From Trileptium ribeirensis (taxonomy: Eukaryota; Nematoda; Enoplea; Enoplida; Thoracostomopsidae), in the NCBI GenBank assembly GCA_030248225.1, contig JASANE010018489.1, positions 1-64,000 on the forward strand: a DNA stretch of 64,000 nt, given 5' to 3'. The notes under the pieces are model-generated. The model saw only the letters and a program-made list of their open reading frames with translations, was not told the origin of the DNA and made no database searches. Of the stretch, positions 1-12,800 are shown piece after piece (the stretch's first letter is position 1; every line of letters begins with the position of its first letter). The position numbers and the translations under genes are program-made.

Positions 1-1590
1 TTGTGAAAAATGTATTTCTGACGTGATTTAGCTGTGGAATTGTAAAAATTAAGTGCAAATCCTGTCGCAAATGGGTCCAAACAAGCGTCACGCGAAACGT
101 AATATACATAAAAGGTTCTTTTCCGTTATCCTCCAGCATGCGTTTGCCCAGAAATGGTGAGATTCTGGAAATTTTGGTATTATTGTGATCCTCGAGACCT
201 TCCCTGATCATTTCAACTAAAAAATCGAATTTTTAAAATTTTACTTTTTTGAGTCCCAAGGGTGCCCCCTCGGGACCCAAAAATTTTTTCTTAAAAATTG
301 TATTTTACCCACCATTTGAAGCGGCTTGATGACCTGAATCGAGTTTAACGAGATCCGGTAACCGTATCCTAAGCTATGGCCGAAAAGTGTTCAATTACTG
401 AGCTGTGCATGCTACAAAACTTCATAACAGTGTTCATACATCCAAATACATCAACAATGCCTTCAAAATTTATGATCCATATTTAAGCTCAAATGTTAGC
501 AAAAAGTTTGAACGTGTGAACGCAGCTTCATAAATAAATATGAGCAAAGCTATTAATCTTATTTTTCGCCAAATATTTTTCAAAAATTTTATTTTTATCG
601 CTCTTATTTCCTTAGATCCGGAGCAATATAAGCTTTGATAAAAATATCGAAAATATAGAATTAACATAAGGAGTCTGCACAAACGTCATGCTGAGAACGC
701 ATTTAATTACACATAAGCTCCACAATGATGCAGGACTATAAACAAAATCATCAATCAATAAAAGGTTGTAGAGACGTTAGTACTAAGTCAAAATTCTCCT
801 ACGTTTACATACCAAAGCGATAGCTGAATTCTCATGATACTGGTTTCACATCTTAAGCTGCCTGAACGATAATTTCAAATTATTACCAGCATTTACTCCT
901 GGCGTCTATGGTACTGTTTTAATCTAATGGTCAGGATATAAGCAATGTCTCTGAAACCCAGCCAGTATAATCTCACGTGTACTATCGTCAAGAGTCGACG
1001 ATAGTCGGTTCTTCTGAAGATAAATAGACTCTTCAGGTTTCACATACTATCGTTCGAGGCACGTTCCTGACGCTTTCGGCTTAATATTCCCAGGTTTATG
1101 AAGCACATTTTAGGTAATAAACATGAACCAGTCCCACCATGTTTTGGACTACCGGTTTGAACAGCCTATGTTCTTGGACCACTTGTATGGGCACCCAACG
1201 AGTTCTGATACCCCATCCTTGGTTATGATGGACTATCAAATTTAACCCCCTCCCCAGGTTTTGACCCCCAAATTCAGACTCTTAGGTTGTTGACCACCAA
1301 ATTTAGACCCCCAGTTTCCTTGGAATGTCGAATATTAACGTTAAATTTTCGAAAGTAATTTAGTGTGGTCAAGAACCTGAGCTCTGAATTTAGTGATTAA
1401 CGAAATCCTGGGGATGTTTAAATTTGGTATTTGAAAACATTGGGTTTAGGACTTACTTTTAAGAGTCGAAACGCAGACGTGAGTCTAAATTTGGTGGCCC
1501 AAGCCCAAGAACCTAGTATAGCGGACGCGAGGTGAGATATAAACCGGAGAGTTAAGGCCGAAAACGATCGCATCATACCGCGGACGGTAT
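1..1590. other. Non-coding flank, no gene recognised
   Basis: No open frame here resembles a known protein. AT-rich sequence with a TTTGAACGTGTGAACGC motif at about 507, shared with the MITE family seen at 8.25 kb. Lines 1240-1500 contain repeated short phrases such as CAAATTTAGACCC. Confidence 0.6.
960..1080. repeat. Isolated relative of the 84-bp satellite
   Basis: Contains ACTATCGTCAAGAGTCGACG and a second ACTATCG box near 1047. These resemble the reverse complement of the satellite's GACTCTTGCTATCG motif. It may be a diverged or inverted unit outside the main array. Confidence 0.4.
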
Positions 1591-2990
1591 TGTAAACCTG
1601 AAGTGTGAAAATTACGTCACTCTTGCTCGAGTCGGTCTATCATAGACTCTTGCTATCGCTAAATAGAATGGCATGGTAAACCCTAAAAGTAAAAATGACG
1701 TCACTCTTGCTCGAGTCGGTCTATCATGGACTCTTGCTATCGCTAAATAGAATGGTATTGTAAACCCGAAGAGTGAAAATTACGTCACTCTTGCTCGAGT
1801 CGGTCTATCATGGACTCTTGCTATCGCTAAATAGGATGGTATTGTAAATGCGAAGAGTGAAAATTACGTCCCTCATCCTCGAGGCAGTTACCATGGACTC
1901 TTGCTATCGCTAAATAGAATGGTATTGTAAACTCGAAGACTGAAAATTATATTACTCCTTCTCGAGTCGGTCTATCATAAACTCTTGCTATCGCTAAGGT
2001 ATGGTAAACCCTAAGAGTGAAAATGACGTCACTCTTGCTCGAGTCGGTCTATCATGGACTCTTGCTATCGCTAAATAGGATGGTATTGTAAATGCGAAGA
2101 GTGAAAATTACGTCACTCATCTTCGAGGCGGTCTATCATGTACTCTTGCTATCTCTAAATAAAATGGTACTGTACACCCGAAGAGTGAAAATTACGCCAC
2201 TCTTGCTCGAGTCGGTCTATCATGGACTCTTGTTATCACTAAAGTGTGGTAAACCCGAAGATTGAAAATGACGTCACTCTTGCTCGAGTCGGTCTATCAT
2301 GGACTCTTGCTATCGCTAAATAGAATGGTATTGTAATCCAGAAGAGTGAAAATTACGCACTCTTGCTCGAGTCGGTGTATCATGGACTCTTGCTATCGCT
2401 AAGGTATGGTAAACCCGAAGAGTGAAAATGACGTCACTCTTGCTCGAGTCGGTCTATCATGGATTATTGCTATCGCTAAATAGAATAGTATTGTAAATCC
2501 GAAGAGTGAAAATTACGTCACTCATCCTTGAGGCGGTCTACCATGAACTATTGCTATCGCTAAATAGAATGGTATTGTAAACCTGAAGAGTGAAAATTAC
2601 GTCACTCATCCTCGAGGCGGTCTATCATGTACTCTTGCTATCTCTAAATAAAATGGTACTGTACACCCGAAGAGTGAAAACTACGCCACTCTTGCTCGAG
2701 TCGGTCTATCATGGACTCTTGCTATCACTAAAGTATGGTAAACCCGAAGATTGAAAATGACATTACTCTTGCTCGAGTCGGTCTATCATGGATTCTTGCT
2801 ATCGCTAAATATAATGGTATCGTAAACCTGAAGAGTGAAAATTACGTCACTCATCCTCGAGATAGTTACCATGGATTCTTGCTATCGCTAAATAGAATGG
2901 TATTGTAAACCCGAAGACTGAAAATTATATTACTCCTGCTCGAGTCAGTCTATCATCGACTCTTGCTATCGATACATACAATAGTAATAC
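1591..2990. repeat. 84-bp satellite array with higher-order structure
   Basis: About 17 tandem units, each holding the motif CTTGCTCGAGTCGGTCTATC and a TTGCTATCGCTAAATAGAAT box. Units are 82-86 bp, with shorter 75-77 bp versions lacking part of the second box. Particular variants recur about 488 bp apart. Confidence 0.95.
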
Positions 2991-3910
2991 CATTAAGATA
3001 ATTAAGATTATTAAGCAATATTATCAACAGCTAACAACGTCGTAAAAAATTTTGTTACAGGACAATACAATATTTTCGAGGTGGGTTTGGGGTAATCCCA
3101 AGTATAACAAATAGCATTAAAATAAACATTATAAATTTTTGCAGTACACGATATATGACTAACATAAGAGAATTGTATTAATAATAATTGTAACATACAA
3201 AACTCAAATATGTACGATTAAACATATTGTTTTTAATCAAAATTTGAGTAAAATTTTATGTATTAATACTATTGAAACTTTCGCGCAAGATTTAGCAAGC
3301 AATTTTTTCAATAGCAAAACCCGAAACCAAACATTATGTATTTTTGACGTACCAATGACAATTTTTTTGAAAATTAGGGTATAATTTTCATGCAAAACCA
3401 CGGACGTTCTATCGACAGGAGCCATTCAAATGATGTATGTGCATACGATACGGACGTTAACCTGGACGCAAGGCAAAATTGGCCACCGCAGCACATTTTA
3501 TTCGTCGTAAAAACATTTTTGTAAAAATATTCCATGTATGACTGCTATTTCGCTATGCACCATCATCTTTCCTATTTGCTACAACGCACAACAGTCTATA
3601 TTTTCTTCACTTAGGCATTAGCATTCTTATCACTTATTTTATTCATCATTAGTTCTAATTGACGATAATGTTTGTAACAGCAAATTACTGTTAATTTTCG
3701 TAAAACTTTTAAGTGAATATTATGATTTTACGTATATAGTTACATGAACATTAACGATACAATGATCAATGTGATATGATGCAGTAGTACATCGTATATA
3801 CTTATTTAAAGATAACTTCGATTTCAAATTTTGATTAGGTTTCGTATGTACAATTGCAAGATAGACTCACGTTTTAGCTCAACATTAAAAAGCATTGTAC
3901 GTTAATTCCA

Positions 3911-4290
3911 AAAAATTTGAACGTGTGAACACAATTGAAACTTTTGAACAATAAAACAGTCAATACCACAACGTCTTCTTCTTTCTTAGGCCCATCCAGC
4001 TTCAAATGGGCGCGCTGTTGCCTGTCATGGCGCACCAAAAACATTATTTCCCAAAATATTTAAAATTATTGTGAGACTAAAATTTTTTAAAATATTGCAA
4101 AAAAATTTGAACGTGTGAACACAATTGAAACTTTTGAACAATAAAACAGTCAATACCACAACGTCTTCTTCTTTCTTAGGCCCATCCAGCTTCAAATGGG
4201 CGCGCTGTTGCCTGTCATGGCGCACCAAAAACATTATTTCCCAAAATATTTAAAATTATTGTGAGACTAAAATTTTTTAAAATATTGCAA
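3911..4290. repeat. 190-bp tandem duplication (2 copies)
   Basis: Positions 3911-4100 and 4101-4290 are almost identical. Each starts with TTTGAACGTGTGAACACAAT, a phrase shared with the TTAA MITE family. The first half of each copy may therefore be MITE-derived. Confidence 0.92.
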
Positions 4291-6816
4291 AAATGAGCAG
4301 TCAAATCTTGTCGCATATCTGTTTGCCCCATTTTTACAATATAATACATAATGAAGAGTGAAATTTTAAGCTTAAAGAACGTCTAAACCCACTTTTGGGC
4401 ACAATTGGCAACATGTATTAAAGCGTGTGTATTCAGTTCGAATATAATAAATTTTAATAAAAGAATGGCTCCTATTTATTTAAATTTATTTTGCGTTCAG
4501 AAAAAAACTAAAAATCCACAAACCAGCCGTGATATGTTTGCGGTATTTGTTCATATTAGCACGATCATTAGATTACGATTGTGCATTGAATTCTAAAATT
4601 GAACGATGAACCACGGAAGTGGATGTATTGAAAAGTCCTGAATATTTTACAGAAAAATACGGTGTGTCAAAACGTTACACTGGTCTGACAGAGCTTTAAA
4701 GACATCCATCTCTGGGTCACCAAAAATAGGCATATAACAAATATTCGCGGAATTCAACACAGGCGAAAATCTTGTTGGCAATTATTTTTGATTTGCAATA
4801 ATAATTACTTATCTGTTCTATTGGGAAGGCGTTTACAGAAGTTGAACAACAGTCAAAATACAACGAACGGTTTTGTTTTCCATCAAATCCATCTTTAGTC
4901 GATGGTGAAGCTGGGCTTAAATCCGCGATAAACATCAACTATACCCGGTCCGAAAAGCGCCAATGGTACAACTATATTACGGACAGCAAATAACGGTGAA
5001 TCTTTCTCGAGCAGTTCGCAAAAAGCTAGCAACAGTTCAGTGGCTAGTCGCAAACGGCAATTGTTTCCAAATTGTTCGCCAACAAATTAATTTTATATTT
5101 ATCAGGATGCATGCCCTAGTTAAGGAAATTAAGCAAATTTTGACAACTACGAGAATCTAAAATTCCGCTATAATCCTTGCACAAAATAGACTATCTGATT
5201 TGAAATTCCGCTCAAACCCACAACACTACTTCATTAAACAGCTGCTGTTCTGTTGCAGCTAAGCGGAAGACAAAGGTCAGATCAGAAATGTTAGTCATTT
5301 TCTAAGTGATACGTCTTGAATATTGCTATTTCCTAGAAATAGAAACAAGACGATGTCTGTCAATACTTAATCTAACCAACACTATAACAACTGCATCATT
5401 ATAAACACTAGTGAAGCTCGCTTGCGAGCCAGAATTCGAGTGGTAAAAACAATCCCCCGAAGCAAAAGTATGAAAAATATTTGCCACGCAATATTTTTGA
5501 CACTCGCAATGAGCTTGTTGGCTCAGAAAACCCCATAACCGACACTAAAACCAACAATAAACACACATTCAGGTGCTTTTCCCACGACTTCTGACCAAAA
5601 ATTTCGAAAACGTCATTTTTTATGCCAAGTATGAACCAGAATTGTAAAAAAAAATATTTGCCCAAGAATATTTTTAACACTTGCAATGAGTTTATCTACC
5701 CAGAAAACCCCATATAGGACACTAAAAGCAATAAAAAACACACATTTAGGTGCATTTCCCACGACTTTTCAACAAATATGAAATTTGGCGCCAACTATAA
5801 GCTTATAGACTCCAGATTGGGAAGTAGTTGAAAAACTTGTTATATATCATTGGAAAGCCCTGGTAAAGCTACATGGAATAGGCCTATTAGTTTGCGGATA
5901 TCTTGTTTACTTATTGAGAAAAGTCGCAAAAACTGGAGGGGGTGCCCGAAAAATGGGCCAAAATGAAGTCATTTTGCCCCATAACTTTCCCACGGCAACA
6001 AAAAATCAAAAATCGGGCTCCGTCACTACACCTAAATCGACCATTGCTGATATACCCTTTTGAAATCAACAAAATTACTACTACGCATTAATTTATACAA
6101 CAAAGCAATTATTTCTGACCTGTTCACAGCATGATAGAAAATGTTTACAGTTTAATGAAAACAGTTCTAAATTCTATAAGTTCGTCTCCTACATTCGAAA
6201 CCACGCATGTTACACTAAATAAAAATTTTTTTGAGCCATCATCATTACTAAATATGATGAAAATTTATCATTACTATTATTAATGCTAAAACAACACTCT
6301 ATTAAAGCCTGAAAATATTTGCAATTATGTAGCTGAAAATATGCAACGCAGTAAAATACAAAAAAAATTATCTCACCACATCAAAATTTCCCTCAAAAAC
6401 GAACATAGAGACCAGTAAAACATTCCCTCGACCCCCCCATATTTTCAGAACCTGTAAACAAATCGGAATAGTATTAGTATTAAAGTCGCACTACATAACA
6501 ACAATAAATATCACTGTTGCGGATTTTGTTCAATCCTATTATCCTGCGAGGGAAGCGCAAGCAACATCACCACCACGACCAAGTAATCGCAATGTGAATT
6601 AGTGTAGTTAACACCTTTGACTGTCTTTCCGCTGTCCAATCGTGAGTCTATATTTCGATAATTTGTTTACTCTGTTCCTCGGCGACGTTGTAGCCACTGT
6701 TTCACGGTTACTATGTAAAAGGCGATGACTGTGGAAAGCGGATTTCGAATTACGCTATTTCGTATTATAGTAGCGTTAATTAGACAACAACGGCGCAATG
6801 AGAACGACGTTATCCA
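4291..6816. other. 3' flank of TFIIS, no further gene
   Basis: Apart from the duplication at 5.4-5.8 kb, I see only unremarkable AT-rich sequence. Positions 6275-6430 match a dispersed repeat also present near 29.9 and 31.1 kb (TTAATGCTAAAA ... GCAGTAAAAT ... TTTCCCTCAAAAACGAACAT). The TFIIS 3' UTR should lie just below 6817. Confidence 0.5.
5430..5775. repeat. Diverged direct duplication (~190 bp)
   Basis: The phrase around 5500 (ATTTTTGACACTCGCAATGA, then CAGAAAACCCCATA) returns near 5668 with substitutions. Both copies continue to CACACATT(C/T)AGGTGC and CCCACGACTT. The open frame on the minus strand here looks accidental. Confidence 0.75.
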
Positions 6817-6825
6817 TCAGCAAAA
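6817..6825 (-). CDS. TFIIS terminal exon: Phe-Cys-stop, then 3' UTR
   Basis: Family members end in N-R-W-K-F-C, and exon 9 stops at W-K. About 2.5 kb downstream, a pyrimidine-rich tract ending TTTGTTTCAG is followed at once by TTT TGC TGA. This is the only good match I found, but nine bases are weak support. The UTR continues to lower coordinates; no clear poly(A) signal was found. Confidence 0.7.
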   Translation of the reverse strand, partial: FC

Positions 6826-9800
6826 CTGAAACAAAATAAGGCGTAAAATTACCTAAAATCTATTTCGTAAGCAGTTAACGAATCAGATTCAAATAGCTAT
6901 AAAACAGATTTCAACACCACTTACCTGTTTTAACATATTATAGCTCAAGATTTGGATAACTTCACAAAGATTACATACAGTGTCTGCCAGAAATGACTGA
7001 TGTTCGTTCGAACACTACTATTTGAAGAATGTGTTTCAGATCTGAATAACAGTGTAATAATAATTCTAAAAAATGCTAATGTTGTTCAAAATGCAAAATG
7101 TGATCGAGATGCATTCGAAAACAAATTGTAGTACGAGAACTGCTCAATGTTCGTTCCAAATCCAGCAATTATTTTTGGCAGACACTCTTGTTACGTTCCC
7201 CAACTCAACACAGCTTGTACAGTCATCCTCGGATAGATTCACGATTGAACACAAAGTAGGACGAAAGTTTGACGTTTACTTTTCTTTCGTTTCAAAAGTG
7301 TGTCCCCATATCATTCAACTGATATTCGCCCGTGCTCTTGAATCGTAATAATTATCGATGATTTCGGTACTCAACGTCCTTACAAGAAACGCTGATTGAT
7401 AGTTGGCGTTCGAAAGTCGTACAGAAACAATTTATTTTTAATTTCGTTACAGCACGATTAATTTCAAAGCAAATTATTAAGTTATTTCCTGAGCTAATGC
7501 AGAAACTACAATAAAATGTGTGCAGTAAGACGGTAAAACATAATAATATCCTAGCATCAATAATAATTGTAGTATTGAATCAGTTCCACTAAAAACGACG
7601 CCAAAGTTGATTAGAATCGAGTCAATTTTATGCTGCTTTTCTAGATTTAATTCAACCCAGATTTTATTCCGTGTAGGTAAGGTTTATTTAAGGTGATTCT
7701 ATTAGTAAATGGCTGGAATAACTTTTCCTAGAATTAATTCAAAAAATTTTCATTTAAATTAACTTGATTTGACTCAACATTGAATTATTATTTAGCAGAT
7801 TGGATTCTAACAAAATTAATGTAGAATAAATTCCGGTGTAGCATCAATTTTAAGAGTAATTTTTGCCATATGCGAGCTCACATCTTCCGTATGTTCTGCA
7901 ATAATTTTCATTAAACTGCTTGTTTATAATGCGTGAGTCCGCTTTACGTGAGTAAACAGTGCTTGTTTTCGTCAAAATGACGAACACAATTGTGCAAAAT
8001 ACGCGTTCACAATTTATTATTCTTTCATCAGTTGTCGCAGGATAACCAATATGAACAGGAGAAATCATGATACACGTACGTTTCAGCATTTCACACTGTA
8101 GTACGCATTGATCAGGTAACATGCTGCGTCGCACATCTGTGTGCACAGTATTTGAATGTATAACGGTGAAGGATGAAGGAACACCAGGTTCCTTTACACG
8201 TTAACGCAGTTGATGCTAATTATTCATAAAATAATGACTGCGAACAGCGCTTTAAGGCGCTTTCACACGCTCGAACTTTTTGCTCAAATTTTGCGCTAAA
8301 AATTTGGCGGTGGTTTTTAAAGGAAAATTGCGATATTTCAAAGCTTGAGATCAAAATTTGATCGCAAACTTTTTCAGGTAACACATCTCGTCCATGATTG
8401 GCTGCAGGAATATTCTAGAAAATTTTGAACAGTGTTCACACGTTCAAACTTGCAAAAATGCAGAAAAGATGCTTTGAAATTTTGAGCAAAATGTTTGAGC
8501 GTGTGAACACGCCTTTAATGTATCACACGTTGTAACCGCGTTATAAGTGTACCCGCCGATCTGTTTGTTAAGATCACAAAATTCTTGACAAATTAACAAC
8601 ACCCAGTCGTATGAGCTCCAAAGTGGGATCGCGCATTATTTTTGCACAGCGATACGCCCTGACCCATGTTTCTCGCCGACACAAACCGTATAAATTGTCA
8701 TGATTTAATAAACCGATCCGAAAAAATATCATTATATGTCCAAAAACTTGGGTTGTTAATTTTTGGAAACTCGTAGTTCTCCGAATTTTTGCAAAAAAAT
8801 TTCCAAATTTTTTGCAATTTTCGAAATACAACAGGTGATGTGCCTTGCATGTTGATAAAACGGAAAATGTTAAGTTCCGTCTTGCGTATCACGAGTTTTC
8901 CACGCATGGATCATACGAAATTTTGTACAGTCACGGCCAGAAATAAGTGCAAAATAATCGATCGAAATTTCAATCGATTTCGATTAAACGACATTTCGAT
9001 CGATTTCGATTTTCGCGCAATTAGATGAATTTCAAAATTTAAAAACTTCGATCGTTTTCGATTGCACTTATTTCTGGCCGCGACTGTACCTGTAAATCTA
9101 AAGCTAAATAAAAGTGTAGTTTTTATTTATTATAAACTATGGTATCACAAATAATCTTATTCTTTTATATCTATTGCTGTTTTCCTAGGCCCACAGCTGA
9201 AGATCAAATTTTTGTCCCATGGTATTCGTAGCAAGCTCCTCTTCCTCTCATACGTACAGAGTGAATGCAAAACTTGACATCATCCGATAAAGCTACAACT
9301 GCGCAGCAGCAATCCCGGCAAAAACTTATATATTATGAGTATTACCTTCCAACGATTCCCGCACTGTTGACACAAAACAAACGTTGTCATCGGTTCATCT
9401 GCGCTACGAGTTTGGGCCTGAAATTATAAAATAATCATTCTAATTGCAATTTGATTGAGTTGAGAACATCATTACACGCCGCGGTTTCATCAACACGATA
9501 GAGTTATTTGTGTTAATTCGAAGTGATTGTTCTCCAAACGAGACGCAACTGAAAAATTATTTAATCATAGAGTTGAGTTCCTTGTTGCTAAGATATAAAT
9601 AAAAAGGACTTGAAAACCAAAAATTAAATAAAAACCGTTATGATATTATGTTGCATCCCTTAACGGTTGCGCTCTGGTCGGCAGTCCTGACTCTTAATTA
9701 GCACGAAACCGTTCGGCAACCACCCACATCCTTCATAACTTGAGGACTTGACAAAACCTTCAATTAGCATCAACATGTAAACTATGAGCAGCTAAGACAA

Positions 9801-12800
9801 CAACACCCATAATATAACATTTTTAATCACGGGTTGTGTTAGCGACAAAATCTTTTGTGAAGTATCAACAATTTGAGTTATTTCTGAAAATGTAATTATT
9901 GTTGTTAGTGTGAAATTCGTTTAAAATACAGACTTTGCTTGTGGCTCGTCGGTAAGTTGACGCCCCAGGTACCGTAAAAACTTATTATGTACTCAACGCA
10001 TCGAACCACTGTAACCAAAATAACTATTAAATAGTACAAAATACTTATGTAAAAATGATTTCTGCAGAAAGAATATTGCAACAAATTCCACCATTCAGCA
10101 GTGCATTTGGTTGTTCAAGCATCATTTTTCGGAATAGTGGGCATACTATTATTTTAATTTTCACAATTTTACAATGATTACTATTATTGTTATCAAGAGT
10201 TCATAATGATTTCTTGGGTAGAGCATGACACTCTTCAAAATTACCATGGAGACGCATTCGACATGACACGACCAATTTAGACAACACAACTTTGATACGA
10301 GGGGGTGGGGGTGGAGAGGAGAGTAAACCCTATTTTTGGGTCATGATGTCATTAATAAAAGATATTGTGACACCACCCTCCCAAAATTTGATGGAGGCCG
10401 TTTGAAAAAATCAAAATGCACATCAATTCGCCTCTGTTTGCGAAGCAGGTATAATGACGCCCCCATAAACAGAGGGGGAGGAGTCAAAATAAATTTTATC
10501 CACGATATCATGATCCCCCTCCAAATGTAGGACAGGGCAATCCCAAGAAATAGGGTTAAGTTGAAATGGATCGCGTCATCAAGATTTGAAGAGTGACGTT
10601 CACTTCTCAAGAAATTAGCATGGACATTCTTATTATGAATGACCAAAAATATCAACGATTTATGTAAATTTAGTTACAGATCTTCGATTATTTCATATGG
10701 AGTAATATAGATAAGTAATGTTTTACAATGTACGGTATAAATGATTGTAGGCTTTCGAACCGATCAATATCAAACCATCAGCGCTAACAAGTTTTCAACT
10801 AGTGGACGAGCGAGCAGCAGTCAGTTTTGGCGAGCGCTATACAACATTTTTACAAATATAAAAAATAGTAAGATAGCCATAGCAATAAGATAAATAAAAT
10901 ATTTCGGCTAGATTAAATAATATTCTCTTTCGATTTTCAATTAAATGTCACTATCAATACGGACCAGTTCACCACACGACCGCAACACTATAATAGCGAC
11001 CGACAAGGCGAACAACTAAATCATTGTGATATCATATTGGACAACGCTGATTATTAGTCCTTAAGCTAAGGGCAAAAGAAATAAATCGCTTACCTGAGTA
11101 TAGGTGCAATTTTTTCCGTTGCATTTGCCGCATTTGAACAGCTCGGTCGGTGTACCTTCATCGATTGCCATTTGATGCTCGTCGATAGCTTCTTTCGTAA
11201 ATCGGTCACGCAATTGTTTCATTTCATTGCTCGCCATTTCCTAAATATAAATAACTATCGATTTATGAAAAAACCATTATCAACGTTTGGTTATGTGTTT
11301 ATAGCAGTAGAATTTGTTATAGTTTATAGCAGTAGTAGTATAATCAATCCATTTATTATAAAATAATTGTTAACGTTTTGTTGAGCCAAACTTCATGAGA
11401 ACTCGTCTGTTTAGTTTTATTTGAAGAAACTGAGAATATACGATCCCAATGCTACATGGTTTATTTAGGATCAAGTAACGCTACGGTTGTAGTGAAGAAA
11501 TATTGGGCAAGTCTATCAGGAGCAAAAATTAGATATTAAAATATATAAAACAATAAGACTGCACATAGGCCTAAAAATATCGAGAGAGATGTGACAGGGC
11601 GCAAATCATTTTGAAGCAAAAACACTGGTTCATGGAGGCTGGCACATGATACCCACCACGTCTGTAGGAATACAACCAAACGACATACGTACAAGACGGT
11701 ATCTGGCAAATTTTAAAACTCCAAAAAGAAAAACCAAAATCATATTTTCGGAATATTATCCACATATTATGTTACTAACTAGCTTAGCGCGACCTAGCAA
11801 CAACCAATCAAGTTTAGTGCTATATCTGACTTCCTCACCTGATGCACGTTTCTATTGCAATGTGTTAGGCTCACTGCAAAAGATGAAAGTGCACGAGTAT
11901 CGGGAAGACCGAGAATTAAGTTACATAATAGTAGGTGCTCTAAATTAGGGGTGAGATGGCGGGACCACATATTTTTCGTCAACGTTACAAAATTTTGATC
12001 GACATGTTCAAAAACACCTCAAGACCAATAACATTTGCTACACACTTCGCTTCGCTAGATTTGGATTTCCACATTTTAATAGCTTTATCTTATTTTTTCT
12101 CATGTAAAAACACCATAGTTGATAAAAAGTGCTACTGTTGTTTCCAACATCGCGTTTCAGAGAAATTTTATATTTTACGTGAAAATTTATGCTGAATATT
12201 AGTCGATGATCACTGGTTGGCAGCACTTCAATCGTACTAATGAATAAATCAACTCGTAAAAAGTTACGCATATCAAAATTATATGACACACCAGAATCCT
12301 AGTGCACTAATAAACTTGACCCCACCAATCATCCTATTTTGAAATTTTGCATAAAATTTGTAATTTATTTTGGTCAATTGAAATTCGGCAAAAAAGTGTT
12401 CGCGAACATACTGCTCGCAATTGATATCTAATCACGTTGTATTATGAAAATTTCGAGTAAAATTACCTAACTTTTTGAAAACAGAAATTTGTCAAATTTG
12501 AATTAAACACATTTTGTACATAAAATTACTACAGCAACATAGCGACAATAACAAAAAAGACGCAGCTGAAACCGTTCGAACATCGTACAAGAAAAACGCA
12601 TTTTTGACTAGAGCCTTCTTCGAAAATATGCACTGAGGGGTCGGTATTCCAATCGAAATTCGATAGTAATTTTGGAGGCGGTAAATCAGTATCAAAAGAA
12701 AAAAACGAAAAAATATCGCAACGCAACAGAACTCTAATAGCAGCTTACCTCGGACGTCATATGAGCAAGCTTCGGTGGCGGGATTGCTCCAATTAGAACA

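Noticed and set aside
7850..8146. 98-codon minus-strand open frame
   Set aside because: No family resemblance, no supporting splice or promoter context, and it lies inside TFIIS intron 9.
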